A DNA stretch of 64,000 nt from JAKOVR01 sp031415655. Lineage in GTDB: Bacteria > Actinomycetota > Acidimicrobiia > Acidimicrobiales > Acidimicrobilacustridaceae. The notes beneath the pieces were generated by a model that had not been told where the DNA came from, did not search any database, and worked only from the letters and a program-made list of their open reading frames with translations. The translations under genes and the position numbers were made by a program. Below are positions 9,452 through 18,901 of this stretch, piece after piece. Numbering within the stretch: position 1 is the stretch's first letter; each line of letters starts with the position of its first letter. The stretch is from NCBI GenBank assembly GCA_031415655.1, contig JANOSD010000064.1, forward strand, positions 62,001 to 126,000, written 5' to 3'.

Positions 9452-10431
9452 TGGAGGTGTCCTTCAGCGATCTCGCGGGCGGCGTAGGTGAGGATGAGGT
9501 CGGCTCCCGCCCGTTTCACGGCGGTGAGTTGTTCGAGAAGCACGGCATCGGCATCGATCCAGCCGTTAGCACCAGCGGCTTTCACCATGGCGTACTCGCC
9601 GGATACGTGGTAGGCGGCGATCGGAATGTCGAGCTCGGCCCGGGCTTTCACGATCACGTCGAGATAGCTGAGGGCCGGCTTCACCATCACGATGTCGGCC
9701 CCCTCGCCCACATCAAGCCGAATCTCCTCCAGGCTCTCGCGCACGTTGCGCCAGTCCTGCTGGTAGCCCTTGCGGTTCCCGCCGCCGGCGATCCGTACGT
9801 CGACCGCATCTCGGAACGGGCCGTAGAGCCCACTGGCGTACTTCGCCGAATAGGCCAGAATCGCCGTGTCGGTGAAGTCGGCATCGTCGAGGGCATCGCG
9901 GATGGCCAGAACCTGCCCATCCATCATCCCGCTCGGCGCCACCACGTCGGCTCCCGCATCAGCTTGAGCTATCGCGATGTTGGCGTAGATCTCCAACGTG
10001 GCGTCGTTGTCGGGTTCGCCATGGTGATCGAGCACGCCGCAGTGGCCGTGGCTCGTGTACTCGTCGACGCATAGGTCGGCCATGAGCACCATTTCGTCGC
10101 CGACGGCTTCGCGCAGCTCACGCAACGCCACTTGCACGATGCCGTCGGGGTCCCACGCCCCGCTCCCGGTCGGGTCCTTCACGGCGGGCACGCCGAACAG
10201 GATCACCCCGGGAATGCCGAGGTCGACAAGTTGGCGAACCTCTTCGGATAGCGAGTCGAGGGTGTGCTGCATCTGCCCTGGCAGCGACGCAATCGGCTGC
10301 GGAACATCGATCCCCTCCCGCACAAAAAGGGGGGCGACGAGATCGTCGACACCGAGACGAGTTTCGGCCACCAGCCGGCGAAGCGCCGGTGTGCGACGGA
10401 GCCGGCGCATCCGGCGCTGAGGGAAGGTCAT
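9448..10431 (-). CDS. hemB: Delta-aminolevulinic acid dehydratase (porphobilinogen synthase)
   Basis: Condenses two 5-aminolevulinate molecules to porphobilinogen. The product (327 residues from ATG 10431; ATG 10440 is an alternative) carries the two catalytic lysine blocks, YSAKYASGLYGPFRDA and VMVKPALSYLDVI. The metal site reads DLCVDEYTSHGHCG, so it has Cys-Asp-Cys where the classical zinc enzymes have three Cys and the Mg-type enzymes have Ala-Asp-Asp. It is the first gene of the hemB-hemL-zwf run and overlaps hemL by 4 nt. The 132-bp gap upstream separates it from the gntR gene transcribed in the same direction. Confidence 0.97.
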   Translation of the reverse strand: MTFPQRRMRRLRRTPALRRLVAETRLGVDDLVAPLFVREGIDVPQPIASLPGQMQHTLDSLSEEVRQLVDLGIPGVILFGVPAVKDPTGSGAWDPDGIVQVALRELREAVGDEMVLMADLCVDEYTSHGHCGVLDHHGEPDNDATLEIYANIAIAQADAGADVVAPSGMMDGQVLAIRDALDDADFTDTAILAYSAKYASGLYGPFRDAVDVRIAGGGNRKGYQQDWRNVRESLEEIRLDVGEGADIVMVKPALSYLDVIVKARAELDIPIAAYHVSGEYAMVKAAGANGWIDADAVLLEQLTAVKRAGADLILTYAAREIAEGHLQ

Positions 10432-10572
10432 CAAGATCATCCTACGGGAGCACAGGCGAAGCCCGTAGACCCCGGCGAGTGGCTGGGTTCGGGTTCGCGG
10501 CGCCGTTCCTGCTGCGCCAGCGTTCCCCCAAGCTGGCCCGATGAAGGGGCTGCCGTTTCGCGGGCCGATTGG

Positions 10573-11265
10573 TCAGGCTCGTGGGAGCGGTGGGTCCGCT
10601 CCGGGTTCAAGCCCGAGAAGCGCGTCTCGACCTTGCAGGATGTGCTCCATCATGAGCCGCCCGGCGCGGGCCGGCTCGCCTGCTGCCACTGCTTCCACGA
10701 TCAAGTGGTGAAAGACGTCGGATCGTTCCAGTTTCGCCCGATTGAACTCCTGGAAGGCGCGAAACACCAAAGGAATGTCCACCGATACCCGCAACGCCTG
10801 ACCGAGCAATCCAAAGGAGGCCAAGTCGATGAGCGCCTCGTGGAACTCACGATTTGCATCGCTCAGAGATCGCACGTGTTCAATCCCATTCGTAGACCGA
10901 TCTTGCGTCGCTCGCCGGAAACGGCGGGCGGCCGCCGACAGTCGGTCCAACCCCTGCGCATCGGCCCGCTCGGCCGCGCGTTCGGCAACCAACGCCTCAA
11001 GCCGAGCGCGCAGTTCGTAGACGTCGGTGATCTCCTCGCGCGAGTGGTTGCGAACCACCACCCCCCGATTGCGCTCGGCGACGACCAGTCCCTCGGCGCT
11101 GAGCAGCCGGAACGCTTCACGCACCGGCGTGCGTGACAACCCAAGATCGTCGGCAACTCGCTGTTCGATGAGCCGCTCACCGGGGGCAAAACGACCCTCG
11201 ACGATCCACTCCCGGATCCGACCGTAGGCCGCGTCCGTGGGCTCGGGCGTCGGAAGGGCATCCAT
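10573..11265 (-). CDS. GntR-family transcriptional regulator (FadR/FCD subfamily)
   Basis: A 230-residue DNA-binding regulator. The N-terminal winged helix-turn-helix is clear (GRFAPGERLIEQRVADDLG, then LSRTPVREAFRLLSAEGLV), followed by an all-helical FCD ligand domain that includes ELRARLEALVAERAAER and the metal-site-like DANREFHEAL ... FHHLIVEAVAAGE. The start at ATG 11265 gives a family-typical N-terminus; a longer frame to 11442 would only add atypical sequence. It is divergent from the substrate-binding protein gene at 11753, a usual arrangement for a local repressor. The ligand is unknown. Confidence 0.9.
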   Translation of the reverse strand: MDALPTPEPTDAAYGRIREWIVEGRFAPGERLIEQRVADDLGLSRTPVREAFRLLSAEGLVVAERNRGVVVRNHSREEITDVYELRARLEALVAERAAERADAQGLDRLSAAARRFRRATQDRSTNGIEHVRSLSDANREFHEALIDLASFGLLGQALRVSVDIPLVFRAFQEFNRAKLERSDVFHHLIVEAVAAGEPARAGRLMMEHILQGRDALLGLEPGADPPLPRA

Positions 11266-11752
11266 CGAGAAACATTCTGCCGTCTCACGGTTCGGAGTGG
11301 AGAACTTCTTCAGGACGCCAGTAACGCCACGCGACCACATCGGCGGGTCGGCCCCAACCGGGGCCGGCGTAGCCATCAGGCGGACGCCAACCGCGGCGTT
11401 CGGCTCCGCGCCACTGCCGCTCGAAGCGTGACCCGGCAGCACTTCGCAAGCTTCCGGCCAACCCCGAATCTCACCGCGTCCTGCGTCTCACCGCCCAAAG
11501 CTGGGGGACGTTCGACCGGCGTCCTTTCGGAGCTCCGAACCCTTGCTCCGAACCCTTGCTCCGAACCCGCATGGGGTGGAGCTGCGATCGCAGGCGACCC
11601 GGCGTCTCATGCGTCTTTGCATGCAATCGCGGTACGGCGGTTTCGTCCGATCCACCAATGATTCAGGGAAACGGCATCATTCCTACGTGTCCTCGTATGA
11701 TTGCGCGCAACGAGGGAAGAACAGTCCGATACGGACTCGACAGAGGAGCGCG
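11266..11752. promoter_or_regulatory. Divergent intergenic region with candidate GntR operator and short tandem repeat
   Basis: 487 bp between gntR and the solute-binding-protein gene. It contains a perfect palindrome TTGCATGCAA (11617-11626), which fits the general TTGnATnCAA shape of some FCD-type GntR operators; a 13-bp tandem repeat, unit GCTCCGAACCCTT, at 11532-11567 (nearly three copies); and a small perfect palindrome AGTCCG-ATA-CGGACT at 11723-11737, just upstream of the GAGGAG ribosome binding site of the SBP gene. Assignment of TTGCATGCAA to this GntR is inference. Confidence 0.4.
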
Positions 11753-13456
11753 ATGATGACCATCCACACCACGGCCGGTCCGCCACGAACGTACGCGCCG
11801 AGCGGAAGGTCCGATCATGGTCGCGATGAAACTCGAACCTGGTTTCAGCGGCTCGCCCTGGCCAGCGCTGCCCTTTCGCTCGCTCTCGCCGGCTGCGGCG
11901 GATCTACTCCCTCCGCTACCCCGACCGGTTCGTCGACGCCAGCGACGTTCAGCGCCACCGCCGGCACCGCCGGCACCGCGGATGCACCTCCCAAGGCCGG
12001 AGGCGAACTCACGGTCGCCATCGTCGACGAGCTCGCTGCCCTCGATCCCACGTCGGCGCGCTACACCCCCGGCACGCTCATGGTGGCCAAGGCGGTGTTC
12101 GATCCCCTCGTGGCGGTGAGTCGGGAAGGCGCGCCGGTCCCCTACCTCGCCGCATCGCTCCGTCCATCCGCGGACTTTCGCACCTGGACTCTCGGCGTTC
12201 GGGGAGGAGTGACATTCCACGACGGAAACCCCGTCGACCCTCCAGCGATTGCCGACCACTTCACGCGTCTCCAAAAGAGCATCCTCACCCAGGATGCGGT
12301 CCGCGGAATCGAGCGTGTGACCGCCAACGGCAACGAGGTCGTCCTGTCCATGCGCTCACCTTGGGCCGCCTTCCCGACGTTGCTCACCGGGCAGCTTGGG
12401 ATGGTGGCTTCCCCCGGGCTCGACAGTTCGGGTCGGGTGGCCCACGGCAGCGGCCCGTTTCGTATCCGCTCGTGGGATGCGGCGGGCGTGAAGACCGCGA
12501 AGAACCCGAACTACTGGCGTTCCGGCTTGCCCTACCTCGACGGCGTGATGTTCAAGACCGTCCCCGATGACGGCAGCCGGTCGGCCTCACTGAAAACCGG
12601 CGACGTGGATCTCATCCAATCCGGCGATCCTGATGGCGTCGCCGCACTCCTCAGCGAGCAACCCGAACGAGTTATTGACGACACGCTTAGCGCCGACAAG
12701 GCCACCATCATCTTCAACACACTCTCGGGCGATCTGCAAGATGTGTCGTTACGAAAGGCCCTCGCCCAGGCTGTCGACCGGCAGGCCATGGTGGACCAGT
12801 TTGGTTCCGGCCTGCTTCGGGTTTCCAACGGCCCGGGCGGCCCCTCGTGGGGAGCCATCAGCACCTATCCCCGCTACGACCTTGTGGGTGCTCGATCCGT
12901 GGTGGATGCCTTCGTCCAGGCCAACGGTCGCCCCCCTGCTCTCACCATCGCCACGATTCCGGGCTCCTCCGCGTTCAGTGTCTTGGCGGCCTATCTCCAA
13001 CAGCAATGGACCGACATCGGTGTCAAGGTCGACATCGAACTGGTGGAGCCCACCGCCCTCACCCTCTCCGTGGCGACGGGGAGCTTCGACAGCCTGTTGG
13101 TCGCGTACTGGGCCGACGATGACCCCGACGCGTTCCGTCACTTCTTTCACTCTGACTCCTACAAACCCGTCCCCGCCATCAGTCTGAATCTCTCGCGGTA
13201 TCGCAACGAGGTAGTCGATCGAGCATTCGATGACGGAAGAGCTTCCGCTGATCCTGTCGTTCGGAAAAACGCGTATCAGCGGGCGTGGGACCAGATGGGC
13301 CTCGACGTTCCGATGATCTTCTTGTTTGACAACAACTGGGTGGTGGCGTGGAACCCGTCGATACAAAACGTCGGCGGACCCACCTCGCCCGACGGCGTTG
13401 CGCTGCAGCCCAACCGTTGGGGGTCGACGTTTCTCACCGAGGTGTGGCGATCCTGA
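11753..13456 (+). CDS. ABC-type oligopeptide/dipeptide substrate-binding lipoprotein (SBP family 5)
   Basis: 567 residues from ATG 11753, chosen because GAGGAG lies directly upstream and it gives a lipoprotein signal: hydrophobic stretch ending LALAGCGG (lipobox LAGC), then a Ser/Thr/Pro linker. The mature part has the family-5 layout: GGELTVAIVDELAALDPTS at the start, FRTWTLGVRGGVTFHDG, and GSGPFRIRSWDA followed by KNPNYWRSGLPYLDGVMF. It would capture peptides or similar solutes outside the membrane for an ABC importer, but no permease or ATPase genes are adjacent. The divergent GntR gene is its likely regulator (inference). Confidence 0.9.
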   Translation: MMTIHTTAGPPRTYAPSGRSDHGRDETRTWFQRLALASAALSLALAGCGGSTPSATPTGSSTPATFSATAGTAGTADAPPKAGGELTVAIVDELAALDPTSARYTPGTLMVAKAVFDPLVAVSREGAPVPYLAASLRPSADFRTWTLGVRGGVTFHDGNPVDPPAIADHFTRLQKSILTQDAVRGIERVTANGNEVVLSMRSPWAAFPTLLTGQLGMVASPGLDSSGRVAHGSGPFRIRSWDAAGVKTAKNPNYWRSGLPYLDGVMFKTVPDDGSRSASLKTGDVDLIQSGDPDGVAALLSEQPERVIDDTLSADKATIIFNTLSGDLQDVSLRKALAQAVDRQAMVDQFGSGLLRVSNGPGGPSWGAISTYPRYDLVGARSVVDAFVQANGRPPALTIATIPGSSAFSVLAAYLQQQWTDIGVKVDIELVEPTALTLSVATGSFDSLLVAYWADDDPDAFRHFFHSDSYKPVPAISLNLSRYRNEVVDRAFDDGRASADPVVRKNAYQRAWDQMGLDVPMIFLFDNNWVVAWNPSIQNVGGPTSPDGVALQPNRWGSTFLTEVWRS

Positions 13457-13480
13457 TCGGCCAAAGCATGCCGAGGGTTC

Positions 13481-14395
13481 TTAGGTTTGCAACGGCAGCA
13501 GGGTGACAGCGATCGCATCGAGCTCGCGCAGTACCGCATCGGTGTCGCCCGGCTCGACGATCGGCAGCACCACAAACTTCGACGCCCCCACGGCCACGAA
13601 CTTCTCGATCTGCGCCGCCAATGCCGGTACGCCCGCCGGGATCACGTCGTCAGGATCGGCACCCGGGCGACGTTTGTTCACGATCTTGGCCAGCAGCTCG
13701 GGGACGGGCCCTTCGGGGCGGTAGGCGATGAGGGCACCGACGTGCTCGGGGTCGATCGTTCGGTCGTGGGCCGCCGCCGCCTCGTGGATGACCGGCAGCG
13801 CCTCGGCCACATCGATCGGTCGACAAAACGAGGGCAGCCACCCGTCACCCAAACGACCGACTCGGCGAAGCTCCGACGGCGCCTGCCCGCCGAGCCACAC
13901 GTCGAAGTTACCGGCCATCGGCTTGGGTCGGATGGTGACGGCATCGAGCTGATAGTGGATCCCGTCGTGGGTCACCTTGTCCTCTGACCACAAACGTCGG
14001 AGCAGCGGGAGCGCTTCATCGAACATCGCCGCCCGTTCGGACCGCTCGACACCAAACGCCGACTGCTCGTGCCCGTCGGCCACGCCGAGCCCGAACGCTG
14101 GCAACACCCGGTTTCGTCCGCCGGCGAGGTGGTCGATGGTGGCCAGTTCCTTGGCGAGCACGGCAGGGTTACGGCCCGGGAGCACCATCACCGACATTCC
14201 CACCTTGAGATCTTCGGTTCGGGCGACCGCAAACGCCATTGCCGCGATCGGATCAGGGGCCAGCCCGCCGAGCCGTTCGCTGAACCAGAGGGAGTCGAAC
14301 CCTCGCTCTTCGAGGCCATCGACCACTGGGCCCAGCGTTGCCCTTCCGTGCAGGGTGGTTTGCACACCAAGGCCGAAGCCGATTCTGATCTTCAT
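13481..14395 (-). CDS. LLM-class (F420-dependent type) oxidoreductase
   Basis: A 304-residue luciferase-like TIM-barrel protein. Visible family features are the N-terminal IGFGLGVQTT strand, RGFDSLWFSERLGG, GRNPAVLAKELATID, FGLGVADGHEQSAFGV and FDVWLGGQAPSELRRVGRLGDGW, as in actinobacterial F420-linked oxidoreductases. The substrate cannot be told. It is convergent with the substrate-binding protein gene, only 24 bp apart. FMN use cannot be excluded from sequence alone. Confidence 0.85.
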   Translation of the reverse strand: MKIRIGFGLGVQTTLHGRATLGPVVDGLEERGFDSLWFSERLGGLAPDPIAAMAFAVARTEDLKVGMSVMVLPGRNPAVLAKELATIDHLAGGRNRVLPAFGLGVADGHEQSAFGVERSERAAMFDEALPLLRRLWSEDKVTHDGIHYQLDAVTIRPKPMAGNFDVWLGGQAPSELRRVGRLGDGWLPSFCRPIDVAEALPVIHEAAAAHDRTIDPEHVGALIAYRPEGPVPELLAKIVNKRRPGADPDDVIPAGVPALAAQIEKFVAVGASKFVVLPIVEPGDTDAVLRELDAIAVTLLPLQT

Positions 14396-14477
14396 CGACC
14401 GCAGGTTACGCCGGGCCGCCTACCGCTACCCGTCGTTCCGGGTTCGACCGATGACGGCCAGAACAGTGCTTCGATTC

Positions 14478-15305
14478 TCAGTCGGACTGGCCGGGGCACT
14501 GCTGCGGTGGAGCGGCCCAACCTTCGGCCGAGCTGAGGGCGCGGGTGAGGGCCCGCCCGTAGGTGCCGGCACCGTCGGAGGTGAAATGCACGCCGCCGTC
14601 ATAGGCCAAGGAACGAATCTCGTACGTGGTGCCGCAGATGGCCTTGAACTGCCGCCAACCGCCGGCGGAGGTGGACACGGCGCTGTTGGCCGAAAGGAAC
14701 TTGGCCTCGGGGTGATCGCCGGGGATATCGGCGTTAAGTCGGGTCCAGAGCTTCTGGGGCATCGAGGGATTGCCGTACGCAGCGGGAAACGGCGGGGTCT
14801 CCACCCAATAGACCTGCGCCCCGGCCAGTTCGGCCAAGCCGGTGAGCCGCCCGGCGGCAGCCACAGAGCGGTCAAGGAAATCGGCCGAGCCACGCTGGGC
14901 ATCGATCCATGTTTGGTACTCCGCCGAACCCACCGCGCCGGGCGGCGAATACCCCGCCCAATACGGGGCCGTGAAGTTCCCGGAGAAACCCATGAGCACC
15001 ACGGTGGGTTTGAAACTTGCCAACAACTCGGCGAGGCGTTCGTCGTACTTCACCGGACCGGATACCAGCCCCGCCGTATTCACCGCCTGCACCAGGGTTT
15101 CCGTGCCGACGTTCATCGTGCCGAACGCCACCGACAGACTCGGCTGACGCATGAGCGAGTCGCCGATAATCAGCACCCGTTCTCCCGAGGGGTTGTCGGG
15201 CGCAAGCCGGAAGCCACCATCGGGGAGTTGCGTGAACTCGCAGGCTGACGCTGCCAACAGCGCCACCAATGCTGTCGCGGTAAGAACCATCCTGTGCCAA
15301 GTCAT
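14478..15305 (-). CDS. SGNH/GDSL-like hydrolase, predicted lipoprotein
   Basis: 275 residues. The N-terminus is a short signal with lipobox (ALVALLAASACEF). The SGNH fold is suggested by the block-I motif LIIGDSLMRQPS (catalytic Ser), the block around VVLMGFSGNFTAPYW, and the C-terminal Asp-x-x-His-like YDGGVHFTSDG. It would act outside the membrane, probably as an esterase or deacetylase on envelope carbohydrate or lipid. It is divergent from the OafA-type acyltransferase at 15648, whose C-terminal domain is another SGNH domain, so both may act on the same acylated glycan (inference). Confidence 0.75.
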   Translation of the reverse strand: MTWHRMVLTATALVALLAASACEFTQLPDGGFRLAPDNPSGERVLIIGDSLMRQPSLSVAFGTMNVGTETLVQAVNTAGLVSGPVKYDERLAELLASFKPTVVLMGFSGNFTAPYWAGYSPPGAVGSAEYQTWIDAQRGSADFLDRSVAAAGRLTGLAELAGAQVYWVETPPFPAAYGNPSMPQKLWTRLNADIPGDHPEAKFLSANSAVSTSAGGWRQFKAICGTTYEIRSLAYDGGVHFTSDGAGTYGRALTRALSSAEGWAAPPQQCPGQSD

Positions 15306-15647
15306 GATGGTGGAGCGTAACGGGGACGCTGCACAGGTGTACTCACGCGGAGCGGTTCGTGGAGCGGGACTCGCTACGACTCACTCCCGACGGGGACGTA
15401 GGCGGGCAGTCCCGGACACCCACTTACGCGGGTCGCTGACCCGGCGGGTCAGCTGGCCCGCCCGCAGCGATCGACGAAGTCGTCGGCGTTCTCGGCGTTC
15501 CTGGTGGAGTTCCTGGTGGAGTCCACTCGGTTGGCCCACGCCGCTCCGACCGTTTTCGCCTGGCCGGTGGCAGGGTGACCAGGAGCAGGTGAGGCCCCGG
15601 CATCCACCGACGAAGGCAACGCCACTTTCATGTGGCGTTCGGCCACA
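15306..15647. other. Divergent intergenic region, 342 bp
   Basis: Separates the minus-strand SGNH lipoprotein gene from the plus-strand acyltransferase gene and must hold both promoters. No clear promoter boxes, terminator or RNA gene were seen. It contains an imperfect repeat of TTCCTGGTGGAGT-type sequence near 15500-15520. Confidence 0.35.
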
Positions 15648-17981
15648 ATGACGGCCTTGACCACGACGCCGCCGGATATCCCCCGTCCATCGGATCTACA
15701 CGACGGTGCACCATCGGATGCCCCCACCGCGCCGGAAGGCCCGACCTCCCCGATGCCGAACAACGCACACATCCCCGCGCCGCCGGCGCCATTTCGTTAC
15801 CAACCAGCACTCGACGGTTGGCGGGGAATCGGTATCGCAATGGTGATGGCCTATCACGCCGGGTTGCGAACGGTGATCCCTGGCGCGTTCCTCTGGATCG
15901 ACGGCTTCTTCACCGTGTCGGCCTTCCTCATCACGACGTTGCTGCTCGACGAATGGGCGGCCAGCGATACGGCAAACGACCCGGCGTCTCGGACCGCTCG
16001 TTTGCTCGACCTGCCGGCGTTCTGGGGTCGACGCCTTCGACGACTTGGACCAGCGCTGCTCGTCACCCTCGTCGCGATGGCGGCGTTCACCGCAGTTGCG
16101 GATCGAGCGCAGCGCGCGGCGTTGCCGGGGGACGTGCTTGCCACCCTCTTCTACGTGGCCAACTGGCGCAGCATTCTCGGCGGCGCCGACTATTTCACCG
16201 CGTTCGTGAACGACTCCCCCCTAAAGCACACCTGGAGCCTGGCGATCGAAGAACAGTTCTACCTCGTGTTTCCAATCCTCATGCTGGCGCTGGTCGGACT
16301 GGCCCGGCGGGCGAGATGGGCACAACGTTTCACTGTGCAAGTGCTCGGAGCCTGCGCCGCAGTCGGGGCGCTGGTGTCGGCGGCGTGGATGGCGTGGCTC
16401 TTTGCCGACGGCGCTCCCGTGTCACGCCTGTACTACGGCACCGACACACGAGCGCAGTCCCTCCTCGTTGGAGTGGCGCTCGCAGCGTGGTGGAACCTAC
16501 GGCGGCGACGCCATGCGGAGCAGGCCGTTACCTCAGGCGAAGCCGCTACCGACCTGACCGCTGCTCGCCCGCGCCCCGTGGTGCTGGCCCTCGGCATCGG
16601 CGGCTTCCTCTCGATTGCGATAGGGCAGTTTTTCGTCCACGAGGACAGCGTCGGCCTCTACCGGGGGGGTTTCTTGCTCGCCGCCGTGATCCAAGCATTG
16701 GTGTTCCGAGCCGCGCTTCAGGCATCGGTGTTGCAGCGTTTCCTCGCACTGCGCCCATTTGTGTGGATCGGCGGTCTCGCCTATGGGCTGTACCTCTTCC
16801 ACTTCCCCATCGTGCTCTGGCTTGACGAAGCCAGACTCGGCGTAGACGGTGCTCCGCTGTTCGCCGCCCGGATTGGCCTCAGCTTTGCCGTCGCCCTTCC
16901 AGTCCACCGTTTCATTGAGACGCCGATCCGACTTCGACGCTGGCCGAAACCGCACACCTGGAGCGCACGACTGGCTTGGCCGGCGGGAGTTCTCGCCATC
17001 AGCGCAGTGGCGATCCTGGCCCCGCCGACGGCCCCGCAACCTTCGAAGGCCGACCTCGTCGCGCTGGTGACCACCACAACGGCCCGCCGGCCTTCCGCCT
17101 CGGTTACCTCGAACCGGTCGAACCCCGAGGACCCCGAGGGCCCCGGCACTTCAGGCTCGACGATGCCCTCCGCCCCCGGCGGCACCGGTCCGACATCCGA
17201 TTCCACCGCCCCACCGCCCACCGCATCACCGCCCACGACGTCACCGCCCACGACAGCACCTAAGCCACCACCGCGGGTAACCGTCGTCGGCGACTCCACC
17301 GGTACCCGGCTCGCGCCTGGTCTCGATGCTTGGGCCACGGCCACCGGCGCAGCCACCTGGGCCGGCGACGGTTCCCGGGTGGGCTGCCCGCTTGGGCGGG
17401 GCGGTGAGATGCATACCGCCGCCGATGCCACGGGCCCGGTCAACGCGGCGTGCAACTGGTCCACCTCCTCAACGGTTGGATTCGACGGCACGGCCCGACC
17501 CACCTGGCCGAACCTCGTGGCATCGTGGCGACCCGACGTGGTGGTGGTCAGTTTCGGGCCCTGGGACGTGGCCGACCGTCGCATCAACGGAGATCCCACC
17601 TGGCGCTCCCCGGGTGACCCGGTCTACGACCGCTGGATGGTCGCCGAGATGGGAGAAGCGGTCGACATGCTCACCGCCCAAGGGGCGCGGGTGGCGTGGC
17701 TCACGCAACCCCCGTGGGAGGGGGCCACCCGCAATCCGCCCGATCGCCTCTATGCGCCCGCCGCCGACCCCGCCCGCATGACTCGGCTCAACACACTCGT
17801 GAGGGAAATGGCCGCCGATCGATCGTCCGTCACCGTGGTCGACCTTGCGTCCTGGATCGCCGGCACCGGCGACGACGCTCGGCTCCGACCTGACGGCGCC
17901 CACTTCGAACCGGAGACCGCCGTCGAGGTGGTCACCGGTTTCCTGGCCGACGAGCTGTTGCAAGCATGGGCTGATAGCTGA
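15648..17981 (+). CDS. Acyltransferase 3 (OafA/YrhL type) fused to C-terminal SGNH domain
   Basis: 777 residues from ATG 15648 (an in-frame ATG at 15630 is possible). Residues ~50-420 form the acyltransferase-3 membrane domain: YQPALDGWRGIGIAMVMAYH with the conserved His, FLWIDGFFTVSAFLITTLLL, LKHTWSLAIEEQFYLVFP, and about ten membrane helices. A Pro/Thr-rich linker (TAPPPTASPPTTSPPTT) follows, then a periplasm-side SGNH domain with VTVVGDSTGTRLAPGL, SFGPWDVAD and RPDGAHFEPE. Such enzymes move acyl (often acetyl) groups across the membrane onto envelope sugars. The two-domain order and length are usual for the family. The substrate is unknown. Confidence 0.9.
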   Translation: MTALTTTPPDIPRPSDLHDGAPSDAPTAPEGPTSPMPNNAHIPAPPAPFRYQPALDGWRGIGIAMVMAYHAGLRTVIPGAFLWIDGFFTVSAFLITTLLLDEWAASDTANDPASRTARLLDLPAFWGRRLRRLGPALLVTLVAMAAFTAVADRAQRAALPGDVLATLFYVANWRSILGGADYFTAFVNDSPLKHTWSLAIEEQFYLVFPILMLALVGLARRARWAQRFTVQVLGACAAVGALVSAAWMAWLFADGAPVSRLYYGTDTRAQSLLVGVALAAWWNLRRRRHAEQAVTSGEAATDLTAARPRPVVLALGIGGFLSIAIGQFFVHEDSVGLYRGGFLLAAVIQALVFRAALQASVLQRFLALRPFVWIGGLAYGLYLFHFPIVLWLDEARLGVDGAPLFAARIGLSFAVALPVHRFIETPIRLRRWPKPHTWSARLAWPAGVLAISAVAILAPPTAPQPSKADLVALVTTTTARRPSASVTSNRSNPEDPEGPGTSGSTMPSAPGGTGPTSDSTAPPPTASPPTTSPPTTAPKPPPRVTVVGDSTGTRLAPGLDAWATATGAATWAGDGSRVGCPLGRGGEMHTAADATGPVNAACNWSTSSTVGFDGTARPTWPNLVASWRPDVVVVSFGPWDVADRRINGDPTWRSPGDPVYDRWMVAEMGEAVDMLTAQGARVAWLTQPPWEGATRNPPDRLYAPAADPARMTRLNTLVREMAADRSSVTVVDLASWIAGTGDDARLRPDGAHFEPETAVEVVTGFLADELLQAWADS

Positions 17982-18046
17982 CCCACTCGCCCGCATCGGC
18001 CGGAGCACGATTCGGCAGATCCATCGCCGTGCGGCGAGCATGGGGC

Positions 18047-18901
18047 ATGGGACAAGCCGCGGTCGATGACCTCATCACACTTCTCGATCTCGAAGCGATC
18101 GAAGTGAACATCTTTCGCGGCGTCAGCCCCGCCGTGAATCAGCAGCGAGTCTTCGGGGGTCAGGTGGCCGGACAAGCGCTCGTAGCCGCCAGCAGAACGG
18201 TGGAAACCCGCTTCCACATCAACTCGCTACACGCCTATTTCCTCCGTCCCGGCGACCCCGCAATCCCGATTCTGTATGAAGTCGACCGCATACGCGACGG
18301 CTCCACCTTCGTCACCCGTCGGGTAGTAGCCATCCAACATGGCAAACCCATTTTTCACTTGCAAGCATCGTTCCATCTGCCGGAAGAGAGCTTCAAGCAC
18401 CAGTTCGACATGCCCGCCGATGTACCACCTCCCGACTCGATCCCCGATTTTAAGACGCGTTGGGCGGAGTTTGCGGAGATCATGGGCGACGAATACCACC
18501 GCGACCGTCCCATCGAAATTCGCAACTGCGACTGGGAGCCCGGGCAACGCCGAACCCACTTGCCACCCCGTCAGAAGGTGTGGCTCCGGGCGGATGGTCG
18601 TCTGCCCGACGACCCGGTGCTGCACGCCTGCGTCGCCACCTACGCATCAGACATGACCGTGCTCGACACCGCCATGCTCCCCCATGCATTGGGTGCCATG
18701 AAGGAGAAGCTTTTCATGGCTAGCCTCGACCACGCCATGTGGTTCCACCGCCCGTTTCGAGCCGACGATTGGCTTCTCTACGACCAGGACTCGCCCACCG
18801 CGTTCGGCGGACGAGGCATCTCCCGCGGCCTCATGTACACATTGGACGGCGCGCTCGCCGTGTCGGTGGTGCAGGAGGGCTTGCTCCGAATCACCCGATG
18901 A
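18047..18901 (+). CDS. tesB: Acyl-CoA thioesterase II (TesB family)
   Basis: Hydrolyses acyl-CoA to free fatty acid and CoA. 284 residues from ATG 18047, normal for TesB, with two hot-dog halves. Visible family blocks include FRGVSPAVNQQRVFGGQVAG, SLHAYFLRPGDP, DGSTFVTRRVVAIQHG with FHLQASFH, and in the second half the conserved DHAMWFHRPFRADDWLLYDQ and AFGGRGISRGLMY. The stop codon overlaps the start of the next gene (ATGA at 18898-18901), so the two are translationally coupled. Confidence 0.93.
   Translation: MGQAAVDDLITLLDLEAIEVNIFRGVSPAVNQQRVFGGQVAGQALVAASRTVETRFHINSLHAYFLRPGDPAIPILYEVDRIRDGSTFVTRRVVAIQHGKPIFHLQASFHLPEESFKHQFDMPADVPPPDSIPDFKTRWAEFAEIMGDEYHRDRPIEIRNCDWEPGQRRTHLPPRQKVWLRADGRLPDDPVLHACVATYASDMTVLDTAMLPHALGAMKEKLFMASLDHAMWFHRPFRADDWLLYDQDSPTAFGGRGISRGLMYTLDGALAVSVVQEGLLRITR

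Noticed and set aside
14280..14305. tRNA-like GAGTCGAACCCTCGCTCTTC sequence
   Set aside because: It lies inside the LLM oxidoreductase gene and encodes the conserved GFDSLWFSE motif; no cloverleaf forms around it.
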